NCBI GenBank assembly: GCA_009859145.1
Contig: VRVR01000033.1
Span: 124,001-188,000 of the forward strand
Source: Andalucia godoyi
Lineage: Eukaryota; Discoba; Jakobea; Jakobida; Andaluciidae
Length of the DNA: 64,000 nucleotides
Direction: 5' to 3'
In this document: piece by piece, positions 18,464 to 28,478 of the stretch
How positions within the stretch are numbered: the first letter of the stretch is position 1
How the letters are laid out: each line of letters opens with the position of its first letter
Translations under genes and position numbers: made by a program
Notes under the pieces: generated by a model
The model's database searches: none
Told to the model about the DNA's origin: nothing
Seen by the model: the letters and a program-made list of their open reading frames with translations, nothing else

Positions 18464-20812
18464 CTATGTTGCGCAGGAACATGGAGGAGGGTGGGCCATT
18501 TCTAACGTCATTTCTAAGACACAGCCCTTCACGCCCTGCTTTGACAAGATCATGCGCAACTGCCGATCCATCTTCATGACGAGCTTTCTAAAAACACGCG
18601 ATTCACCGCAGCGAAGACTGAACAGAATCGAGAACCGCTTTTCTTCCGGACTCTGCGTTTGTTTCTGCAACGGAGACAGCGATGACGGCAACGGTACGGG
18701 CGTCGGAGACTGTGATATGATCACAAAGAATCGCATGGATTCACGAGGATAAAAGCACTTGAGACCGACGGAATCCGACTTGTTTGGCAAGTTTGAATGA
18801 ATCATGACTGTAGGCGAAGGGGCGGTACTGGATTCATCGTCGCTCTTGTTCATTGATTCACGAGAGGACGCGCGGGACATCGTCACCGGAGTGCTGTGTG
18901 CACTGAAGGACCCAGTGGAATTACTCACAGGAAATGACAATGCGTCATCAAAAGCCGAGGTAAAAGCATTGGGGCAACTGTGAACATGAACATTCAAACT
19001 ATCCAGAAGTGAGAGAATCGAAGACTTCACGTCCTCCATGAACGAAACATTCTGAGGAGGAGGAACAAACGAAAGCCGATAGTGGACTAACGATGGGACA
19101 AGCTGCACTCCTTGAAACCATTCATGGGCCACAATGTCGTCGATCGCGGCACGACTGTGCGGGTCAGGGACCAAGATTTTCTCGAGAAGATCCAAGGCAA
19201 GAGGATCCTTCACCAAAGACCGATCCCATTTTGCAGCAGAAATGTTTGCAAACAACTCCGCGACAGTGAAACCGTAGAGAGGATCACATCCGACCAGAAG
19301 CTTGAACAAAATGATTCCTAGCGACCATACATCCACAGCCTGCCCAGAGAATACCTTTCCTTCGACTTGCTCCGGCGCCAAGTGGGACAATGTCCCTGTG
19401 ACAACCGTGGAGAACAAATCCCATCCTTTGGAGAACACTCGGGACTGGCCAAAGTCGGTAATTTTGAGTGTGCCGTCATTGGACAGCAACAGATTCTCAA
19501 GGCGCAGGTCGCGATGGCAGACCCCATGCGTATGACAGTATTGAACACCTTGCACAAGCTGAACAAAATACCATCTTGCGATGCCGGACGGGAGACCACC
19601 AATATCCCCGGAAACGTAGTCTGATAACGCTCCGCCCCCGCAGAGCTCCATGCACAGATAGACAAAATTGTTGTCCACAACGACATCGTAGAGCTCAACC
19701 ACGTTTTCGTGGTGCAGACGAGTCATGATCGCAACTTCCGTGTCAATGCGGGACATGTCTGCACACGACCCAACAGGAATGAGCTTCACGGCTAGTGGCT
19801 TGTCAGACTCTACTACTGAACCGCTGCGAACCACTCCGTACGCTCCTTCTCCAAGTTTGTGGCCAAGGGCAATGGGACCAAGAACCTTGGATTCAATCAG
19901 AATCGTGAAAATGGGTTTCGTTCCGATCTTTTCATCGTGCAGGCTTTCCAAAGACTCGTACTCTCGAAGAACCAAATCTGCCAGAACCAGGAAATCTGAT
20001 TTTGACAACGCTTGCACGCCATCTGCTGATGACGAGTACTCCTTCAGGATGTTTTGGGGTGACGCATCTCCTTCAAAGATGAGGTGGTCGATGCGAATGC
20101 CATCTCTTTCCACGGCCTCCAAAATAATCGTCAAGTCATTCACATCAATAAATCCTTTCTCCTGCGAATCCGCAAGCTTGAAGAGCCATTCCAAAAACTT
20201 TTCTCTCGTTGATCGGCCACCTTGCCAGATTTCTCGGTCGAGTGTTGGGTGCAATGCGAGCTGAATACTTCTCCGCAGGTCTTCCTCTTTCACATCCACG
20301 TCCGTTGCAAAGGGATCGGTCAAAGGTTTGCCCACGGGCGACGAAACCTCACAGCGAGGGATCACAATTTGGTCAGAAAATGACCGACCAAAAGAATGCC
20401 CACTCATGCTCTTACTCTCCGTTCGCATCGTCTGAAATTTGCTAGATGAAGAATGCGACCCGGCATTGTCTTTTGTTGGAGTTGCGAAACCGCCATCGGA
20501 ATCAAACTGTCCACTTTTCTGTCGACCCCCCAGAGAACCAGATGATCCTGCAGTCGTGCTGGTATTCGACGAAACAGCCTCCCTCTTTTCATGAGATTTT
20601 TCTACTTTCTTCGCTAATCTATGAATAAACTTGTCCATTTTTTCGTATTCTTTCAACGAAAGTGCGCCCTCCTTTGATTCATCAAAGAAGAACAGCGCTG
20701 GCACGGACACAAGTCTTAATACATGAGAGGATCGAAGCTCGGACAGAGAAAGCTCGCCATCCTGATCCTTATCCAAGGCTTCAAACGCTCTGCGCGCATG
20801 CGTATTTCCCAT
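18464..20812 (-). CDS. EF-hand-containing Ser/Thr protein kinase, possibly N-myristoylated
   Basis: The 782-aa protein begins MGNTHA (Gly2, possible myristoylation). A canonical EF-hand loop spans D14-E25 (DKDQDGELSLSE) and a second, degenerate one follows (DESKEGALSLKE). A Ser-rich linker and a third EF-like segment (~DSQEKGFIDVNDL) precede the kinase domain (~315-580): GEGAYGVV glycine loop (~320), VAVK-type Lys in LAVKLIP, HRDLRLENLL (~432), ITDFGQSR (~453) and LAPEQVEG. The catalytic loop has Arg where Lys is usual. The C-terminal ~200 residues may hold a KA1-like or regulatory region. EF-hands before the kinase differ from plant/apicomplexan CDPKs, where they follow it. Calcium control is inferred. 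Confidence 0.85.
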   Translation of the reverse strand: MGNTHARRAFEALDKDQDGELSLSELRSSHVLRLVSVPALFFFDESKEGALSLKEYEKMDKFIHRLAKKVEKSHEKREAVSSNTSTTAGSSGSLGGRQKSGQFDSDGGFATPTKDNAGSHSSSSKFQTMRTESKSMSGHSFGRSFSDQIVIPRCEVSSPVGKPLTDPFATDVDVKEEDLRRSIQLALHPTLDREIWQGGRSTREKFLEWLFKLADSQEKGFIDVNDLTIILEAVERDGIRIDHLIFEGDASPQNILKEYSSSADGVQALSKSDFLVLADLVLREYESLESLHDEKIGTKPIFTILIESKVLGPIALGHKLGEGAYGVVRSGSVVESDKPLAVKLIPVGSCADMSRIDTEVAIMTRLHHENVVELYDVVVDNNFVYLCMELCGGGALSDYVSGDIGGLPSGIARWYFVQLVQGVQYCHTHGVCHRDLRLENLLLSNDGTLKITDFGQSRVFSKGWDLFSTVVTGTLSHLAPEQVEGKVFSGQAVDVWSLGIILFKLLVGCDPLYGFTVAELFANISAAKWDRSLVKDPLALDLLEKILVPDPHSRAAIDDIVAHEWFQGVQLVPSLVHYRLSFVPPPQNVSFMEDVKSSILSLLDSLNVHVHSCPNAFTSAFDDALSFPVSNSTGSFSAHSTPVTMSRASSRESMNKSDDESSTAPSPTVMIHSNLPNKSDSVGLKCFYPRESMRFFVIISQSPTPVPLPSSLSPLQKQTQSPEEKRFSILFSLRCGESRVFRKLVMKMDRQLRMILSKQGVKGCVLEMTLEMAHPPPCSCAT

Positions 20813-21344
20813 GATACGTCCTATTATTCCCTTTGAAATTGTAGGATTGGAAGAAAACGAAATAAGTCAAAGGAAAAATCAAATGATCAATCACGTGCGT
20901 ACGTGAAATTCCAAAATGCAGTTCGTGTTTTTTTTAAGGCAAAGACAAAAAGGAGATACACGAATTAAGCATGACTCTCTTTTGTTTGTTTTCCCCTTCT
21001 CTAGCAACAGCAACTTATTGTGTATTTTTTGTTCGCTTTGCTTTGTGTGATTGATATGTTTGTTTTTTGTTGTTTTTGTTCTTAATGAATGAAAATAAGG
21101 TAGGACAGAAAAGAAGACCCGTATTTTCTGAACCATCAAAGAAACGGAAGGATAGAGATCGAGTGCAAACCGCGGAGGGGCGAAGTGGACGCTCATTCGA
21201 ACCTCCAAAGTTGATGTCGACAGACGTCAACCATTTCCACTGGGTTTCCGCCTATACACAAACCATCCATTTCCCCGCCGTTTTCTTGAGCATTTCGCCA
21301 GCATTGTACACTCACCACGGATAATCATCGCTGATCACCCATAA

Positions 21345-21833
21345 TCAATGTTGCAACCCAACGTGCATAGCATGATTGAGAAGGGGGGTAGGCCCCAACA
21401 CGCCCCTCGGCATGAGAGACGTTCCTAAGATGGATGCAGATGTTGTGCGCGCCGTTCCAATCGCGGTCGACCGTGCATTTGCACGACGAGCAACAAAATA
21501 CACCTTGTTTCCCACACAACTTGCGACGCATTTCCCCCCGCAACGGCCGCACGCTTTAGATGTGCACTCCTCCGTCACAAGTCACAATCGACGCCTGCCG
21601 CCCCGCGATTTCGCATAATTTTTGCAGAGCAGCCGCTGTTGGAATTGATAATGGCCCCGTGTCAACATCTGCCGCGCAGTTGTCGCCTTGGCGATCTTTC
21701 CTGGCGCCGGCCCCGCGTCGGAAGGTGGCGGTGGAGATGTCACAGGTTTTGCGCAGCGTTGCGGGCGTGACGGACATGGTGCGTTGCATGAAGAATAAAG
21801 AAATGAAATGAGCGTCGCTGGGCGAGAATGCAA
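21345..21833 (-). pseudogene. Frameshifted 3' remnant of a TnpB/Fanzor (OrfB-like) RNA-guided nuclease gene
   Basis: Three reading frames together carry the C-terminal hallmarks of the TnpB/Fanzor family. TTARQMLTRGHYQFQQRLL (~21612-21683) matches the R-x-M-L-x-x-x-H-Y-x-F-x-x-R-L helix before RuvC-III. VTEECTSKACGRCGG (~21534-21578) matches the V-x-E-x-x-T-S-K-x-C-G-x-C-G zinc finger. CSSCKCTVDRDWNGAHNI (21439 to ~21492) matches the second Cys pair plus the D-R-D-x-N-G-A-x-N-I RuvC-III motif. At least two frame changes separate the blocks, and the N-terminal half is not recognisable, so the copy is dead. Fanzors are the eukaryotic TnpB relatives; TnpB-bearing IS607/IS605 elements and giant viruses are possible sources. 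Confidence 0.72.
21375..21410 (-). other. Conserved GC-rich hairpin-capable segment 3' of the nuclease relic
   Basis: Just downstream of the DRDWNGAHNI block the minus strand reads GCGTGTTGGGGCCTACCCC, which can fold as GGGG-CCTA-CCCC. A near-copy lies at the same position beside the second relic (60,275-60,310). In TnpB/Fanzor loci the guide (omega) RNA overlaps the 3' end of the nuclease gene, so this could be its scaffold or the element's right end. That is inference. Confidence 0.4.
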
Positions 21834-22342
21834 CGCGGCGGTGTGTGTATAAGGATTCCATGATCAAAATGGGGCGAAACGAATCGGACATCGTGTGACG
21901 GAGTTGCCAAGATAACAAACGCATGCGCGTGCGCGTGGCAGTGTTTTTTGTTTTTTACGTGCGCTTCAGATTGCTTCCTCATTCAGTGGCACAACAAGTG
22001 CAGCGGTTGTGGTTGTTTTCTTGGCTTAATATAAAAATAAAAAAATTCATCATGAAAAACTGAGAAAGAGAATAAGAAGCAGACTTTTGTCATCAAATCA
22101 ACAGAAGAAAGAACGACGAAAGAATAGAGGGGGGAAAATCAAACACAAAAAACCAAACAAGGAGTGAATATCTGTGATTTTCCTGTTGCGTCATTTCCCT
22201 TCGGACTCCAAAAAAAAACCCTCCTTTCTTCGTTCCACATATTCGAAAATTCTTGAAAGAAACGAACACTCATGAAGAGACTCTGTGGTTTCTTTCTGCT
22301 TTTCTCGAAAGCATCGCATAGGTTGTCCCGAAACAAACTCGG

Positions 22343-25300
22343 CTACGAATTTCTAGAAGAAGAAGAAGCCGAGGCGGTGGGAGCATCTTCGGCAGATGGC
22401 TCTCGTGCAACAATCCTCCAGATCTCAGAAGCCGAAACTTCGTCAGTGGATTCCTCAAGAGAGGGCCGCACAGCAAGCCGCTTGTGCTGGAACACGTCGA
22501 AACTCTTGACGCAGGAAAAAATCAAATCCAGATCGGCATCGGCAGAGAGAATCTTGCGCACATTGTCCTTGTCAGTGTAACAAATAAACAAGTCCAAGAT
22601 GTAGTCCACGGGCGCACCCGTCGAGCTTCGATCTTCAAGAACGATGGGAAGTCGGAACTCCTGCCGAACTCTGGCTTTGATATCTCGCGTGCTGCGGCAA
22701 AGAGAAGCATCAAACTCGCAAACCTTTGGAGACCGATCTTTCGCCGTTTCAAACAACGACACCTTCAGCCAAATGGGTGAAAACACAGCTCTTTTTGATT
22801 TCCGCTTCAACTCTGCTTCCTTCGCCTCTTTCTCTGCTCTGCGTTGCTCGATAATTTCCAAAAGACAATTTCGCAATAAAGCACGGCGAGTCATGTCCGC
22901 TGCCTGTGCATCAACCATCAGCGTAGCTCGAGCACGACTCCACAATAACGAGCCTTCTGTCCACTCTTTCTTCAACGAGAAGGCGACCATCTCTCGAACA
23001 AACGACTGAATTCCCAGCACGCACGTCATTGTATCTTCCCAAGACGAGCAACGAAATACGAGAGGTAATCCACGGGAGTTCGACTGCAACACAGAAAACG
23101 ACCGAAGTTGTTCCTGCTCAAAGCCAACCGTAGCTTCGAACGCCGAAATCGACGCAAACGACCGGTCCATAGAAAACACCTGCTTTCCAAATTCAATGTA
23201 ATCGATCTGCGAGATTGGAATTGTGTGCCTGGGCTTCCCCGAGTCGCCAACGTCCGACCAGCCGAGCAACAGTCTGTCTTTCGCACCTTTCTCTTCGACA
23301 ACCCTAAGCACTCGCTCTTTCCACTTTCCTCCAGCAAAAGATATGGATTTCTCATCCTTTCTCTTGAATGCTTGCAATGAGACACCCCGGATAATTAATT
23401 CTCTTGCAGTTGCTTCGCGAAGCTTCGATCGCGTCGTGAGAAGCCGGACCCTGGTATCTATCCTTTGTTCACGCTCCTCTTTCAGATCCTCTAAAGCTGC
23501 CTTGCGGACATCAGCCTTCAAAACAGACAGTTCTTTCTTTGCAGAAGCAGCCTCTCCAAGCGACGCTTCAAGCATCCCACGCAGCGTCTCAGTATAGCCG
23601 CGTAGCTCCAAAATTTCCTGTCGCAGTGAGTCGGATCGAATATCTTGTGCACGCTGATACAGCAACGGCATCAGCGAAAACAAGGCATCCTTGTCCTTCA
23701 CGGCACGAGAAACAATTGCTTCTGTTTCCTGGATCTTTGCTCTCAATCGGTCCATCTCAAGATCCGAGACAGGAGGAGCCACAATGCTGGACTCTGAAAC
23801 CTCCGTCATTCCAGTAGCAGCTGTTGGAGCCGAATGGGATACCAATGAAAATCCCGTGTCATCAACTTGGTCCAAATCCACCAATTCTTCTGCACGCTTC
23901 GCAGCGCGAATCTTGTACGCTTGAAGCGCAACATCCCAACTGCTCAGTTCGTCTTCGGACTTGCAGGAAAACACAAAAAGGACTTTCTTGGACGTCAGGA
24001 TCTGGAACGCGTGATGTTTCTTGAACATGTGATAATCGACGTGAGAAATCTCGCTTCCATCAAGAGGAATCTCGCCAAGAGGGGCCAGGGAATCTGGAGA
24101 TCGAAAATAGAATATCCTGTCTTCAACCAATCGATGATAACGGTATTTCCAAGAATGGAAGAACGTTCCTCGTTTTGTCAGCCATCCTGCATGGTAAACC
24201 TTGTACATGTTGACAATGGAAGCACTCCCAACCTTTTCTTTTCTATCTATACCTCTCTTCACATCAATCGCAATGGGAACTTGGATGAATTTTTCTCCAA
24301 GCTCGTCCTCGTGAATAGAGTGCTCCAGCTGCTTATTTCGCACCATTCGATAGCGGAGCATCTCGAATTCCGCACCCGAATCCGTTACAAGCTGTTCCAC
24401 TCGTGACAACGAAGACTCAATACACTGCAGATCCACAAAAGCGACGTCCTCTTTTTCTGCATAATCCGGATACATCATTCGTTGGGCAGTGCGAGAAGGA
24501 AGGACAATTCTGGTCAGATTCATTTGCGAAAACGATGAAAGCACGCTATATCGAGACGTAGACAGTCGAGAAGCCATGGACTGGCGAGCCGAAGGCGGAG
24601 ATGTGTTGTCCAAGGAGATGGAGAGCGGTCTTCGACTCGGCACAGACAATAGCGTCCCATCGATCTCTTCTTCCACGACAGTCTTCGAGTTCTTTGGAAT
24701 GGCAAGAGGTGTGTCCGCAGGACCCGGAAGAACAAATTTTTCCGAGAAGAATTTCACAAACAGTGGGATGACATCAACCAAGTGTCCTTTGATATGCATT
24801 CCACCGAAACGCATGGTCATTGAACCTCGATCAAGACCTTTGACGTCCGACCACTCCGAAATGCGGTGCATTCCGTGTTTTCGGACAAAGCGAAAGGCGA
24901 AAAATCCGGGGAAATCCCGAGCATCCAGCGTGCTGAGAAGCTTGTCCAACCGGGCAACATCGAACGCATCCGTAGCAAGCGATTCGAATCCCTTCCACCA
25001 CAATTTCAGACAAGACCGCTCAAACTGGTTGTCGAACATGGATTCGAAGTCATTAAGATTGATTTCTGCAAGCGTCTTTCCAGATGGAATTTGATCAGAC
25101 GATGTGCCCTTGACCGACTCGGAAACATCAGTCACCAGTCTCACAGAAATCGTGGAAACTTGAGACCAAATCCAAATCGGGATCATTGCAATGATTGCAT
25201 CGGCAGAAACAATGCGGTCCTGCACAGTCTTATCCTGCAGTTTTTCGTAGGCATCATGGGCAGTCATCCGGTGAGCAGCTTCGTTCGAGGGATCCTCGCT

Positions 25301-28069
25301 CAGAGGTACCTTCAAATCGACTAACGCAGACTTGAATTCGTTAACCAAATACATGACGCATTGAAATTCCTGCTGTGAAATAATACCCGAGATGTTCTGC
25401 AAGGAAAACCCGCCCGCGATGACCGGGTAACGAGGACAAGACGGAAGACGCCCTTGAATCGCATGCAACACATGATCGGCCTGGAGTTCATAGTTGCCAT
25501 CCGCTCCGTGGAAATCAACCAACTTGAGAGCAGAAGACTTTGGGAAAGGGCGCAGGAAAAGGGACATGAGATCCCAATTAAACGATACTTTCACCGTATC
25601 GAGTCCAGTGTTGTGCGCCGACGTAAGATCGTCCAAAAAGCCTCTTGTTCCCATGGCTGAAAAATCGGTAATATCCGAAGGAAAAACATGAGGGGCAAGA
25701 GTGGACAGAGTGAGTTTTTCTGGAGTCGTAGGGGCGAGCAACTTGTGAGACGCAATGAGGACATTGTCCATCTCGAAGAACATGACAGGGGAATCGGGAA
25801 CCACAACGCGATTCGGCGAAGGGATAACAATGGATAACGACACTACTTCCGCATTTAGCCGAAAAACGGGAGGAGGCTGAACATTCGAAACGGGAGGTCG
25901 AGGCGGACGGTGTTTGTCGGACCACTCCCGCTCAAACTCTCTGCGCCTGTTGTCAAGATCAATCAGGTCCTGAGGAGGGATCTTTCGCGGCCGTTTTAAA
26001 ATGGCGCCATTCAAAAAGGCGACAAGACGCTGAAGAAGGATAATGTCCAACGTAACCTCCACCGGACTCACGATCGCTTCAATTTCCGGACCGACAAGAG
26101 GCGGTGCCGGAAATGGGCTTCTCTGGACAGCTTTCAAACGGAGAAATGACGGATTCTTAAAATCCGCAGGTGATGTACTGGCTGCGACGGCATTCGACGT
26201 CATATGCCTCGATTTCCTCGTATCCCGCACAGTTACGGTGTTCGTGGGATTGAACCTTCTTGACGTGTCATCGTCAATCTCTCCAAACACACCCATATCG
26301 CGTATGACGGGTAAGGATTTAGAGGTTTTTCTGCGCAACGAGCACACGGTGTATTGAACAGTCGTCTTGGAAAAATGTGAAATCTGAATGTTTCGCGGCG
26401 CAGCACGGACAATATATGCAAGACTTCCACTTCGGTCTTGATCCAGGGAGATGATGTTCAGGTCTCCAAGACGAAGCTGAATGAAGAACTCTTCCATGGA
26501 AGTCACACTCGACACTGCCGGCTTAATTGTTCCGAAATTCAAATCAGACCCTTCAATTGCAAAACCGCTCACTCCGTCAACCTTCATTTTCTTGCCAAGA
26601 AACACAACCTCGCCCTTCAGCTCATCCTCGACCAGCTCAAAGCGAAATTTGCCTAAGCCGATATTCAGGTACTTCAATGGATGAGGCTTGACCTTCTTCG
26701 ACCAATTGATTACGTCGATTTCGAGAAGAACTTCTCCTGATGGAACATTTTCGAGTGGCACCCACATTTGCTTTGAAGGCGTGTCTGGCGCAAAACTTTT
26801 CAAGTCCAATTCGAAAGACCCAAGCGGAGCGTCCTTTCCGATTCTATCCCAGTCCCATAATGATACAGAAACTTTGGCGTTTTCTGGATGGCTGATGGTG
26901 AAAGAGTAGTCTTCGGCATCCCACTTTGGATTGAGAGTCTTCTTCTTTGTACGGGAACGGATTTCAAAGGTTTCGTACAACGAACCATCGACTTTGGATC
27001 CCTTTAAGCGCACACGGGCATAGGGATCGGAATATCCATTCTTATCTTGAGCGACGATGTTCTTGGCCTCCAGCAATCGTACATGGACCTTATACTGGTC
27101 TCCTTCGAGAGAAGCACGACCAAAAGAATCCCCCAAGCCATCCAACATTTCCATCAACCAGATGAGCGTCTGTGAATTGACTCTAATCCTAACGTCCGCC
27201 ACAAACAGATCAGTCTGTGCCGCAATAACAACTCCTGCGTCTGTTTTCCTTGTGGTAACATGAATAGAGACTGGAAGATTTTGCAAGAGCGAAATGGCAT
27301 CCTCGTGCCCGTGAGGCACCATGGATGCGGACACGGCACCAACTGTAATCATTCGGAACACGTCAAATTCCTTGGCGCTCTTGCCAGTTTCCCGTGCAGT
27401 CTTCAGATCTGTCACGACATTCCATTCGCTGTCAGTGGCTTGGACAAGCACGTTCTCAATCAAAAGCCGCATAACAGGAGGTGTCCACTCTCCTTTTCGT
27501 TCTTTGTACCGACCAAGCGAACAAACCTCCACTTCCACTCGTTCAATCGATACGTACACTCCGTCAGCAATTTTGTCGCCAAGAGCATATTTTTCCTTTT
27601 CCGGGATATCCTCTTCTTTGGTAGGCGGCTTTTCATCGTCTTCCTGTTTTAAAAGCGTCTCGATCACCGTTGGAACTGGTTCGATAGTCAGAGGCTCCTC
27701 AAGTACAAGCTTCACTCGATCAATAGTGACTCTTACTGGCTGACTTTGAAGCTTGGTGACAGACAACTTGATGTGAATTCGCCCAATGTTGCAAGATTTG
27801 ACTTTAAGCTGCGGCAAACCAAGGATCTCGTCCAGAGCTCGTTCATTCATATCCATGTTTTCAAGCACTGTTTCTCCCGAAAAGGAAGAAAAGTGAAAAT
27901 CCTTCTTGTTGAAATTCTTGAAGAACACCGACAAGTCTACGTTTTTTCCCTCCGCCTCAATTCAAAGTTGAAAGAGCACACATAACCTGTAAGCAGCTAT
28001 CAAAACATCATCTGTATTAGTGAAAAGTAACATACATTTTCCAGCCACTCGTGTGATAATTGCCTCCAT
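22343..28069 (-). CDS. Bridge-like lipid transfer protein: chorein-type N-terminus, C2 and PH domains (one intron)
   Basis: Spliced product of 1,875 aa. Exon 1 is 28036-28069 (MEAIITRVAGK plus one base); the intron is 27937-28035 (99 nt, GTATGT...GTAG); exon 2 is 22343-27936, continuing YLSVFFKNFNKKDF. Phase fits, and the joined N-terminus aligns with the chorein pattern of UHRF1BP1/SHIP164 (BLTP3) and VPS13-type proteins, e.g. SSFSGETVLENMDMNE and KLSVTKLQSQPVRVTID. A C2 domain follows at ~290-410 (VRLLEAKNIVAQDKNGYSDPYA). Near 1,270-1,380 is a PH domain (HAGWLTKRGTFFHSWKYRYH), then a coiled coil and a C-terminal region with KRKDEKSISFAGGKWKERVL. Such proteins form grooves that move lipid between membranes at contact sites. 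The internal C2 plus PH layout differs from animal BLTP3. Confidence 0.8.
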
Positions 28070-28478
28070 CTCGTCAGATCACCAATCAGCGGAATTCGTT
28101 CCGAAATGCAGAAAGGCAGAAAGCAAAACTGAAATCACAAAAATGACCTCCGCTGCAAATGCAAAAGAAAAGCCAGCAGCGACGGAAAGGGTGTGGGCAA
28201 TAAAGTCCGGCGAATACGACCTTGTACAACTGGCGAAAACGGCAAAAAACGGGGATTGACGAATCCGCTCGTTGGCTGACGGGTGACTGTTAAATTTTGG
28301 TCAATTTATTATTTTTCTTTCTTCTTCGTCGTCGTACCGGCATTTTCCCAGTTTTCTAAAATTAACATTGCCATCCATTCTTAGTGCAGCACGAAGTCTC
28401 CGTTTTACTTATTTATTTTAGGACCGGCATCTCCTTCGTTAAATTTAAAAATAAATAAAAAGGGGGGCCGAGGGGGAG
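28070..28478. other. Divergent spacer between lipid-transfer and glycylase genes
   Basis: About 400 bp, AT-rich toward the glycylase start (a run of TTTATTTATTTTAGG and AAATTTAAAAATAAATAAA). No gene is supported. Confidence 0.45.

Larger units (their letters stand above)
20813..22342. other. 1.5-kb gap with TnpB/Fanzor relic
   Basis: Lies between the divergent start of the kinase gene and the 3' end of the large lipid-transfer gene. It is AT-rich at both ends (20,820-21,100 and 21,950-22,250), with a GC-rich island at 21,345-21,850 that holds the nuclease relic listed separately. No intact gene is seen. Confidence 0.6.

Noticed and set aside
27960-28035. Alternative acceptor TTACAG at 27987 for the lipid-transfer gene intron
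   Set aside because: It leads to an in-frame stop and does not join to the chorein frame; the GTAG acceptor at 27937 keeps phase and homology.
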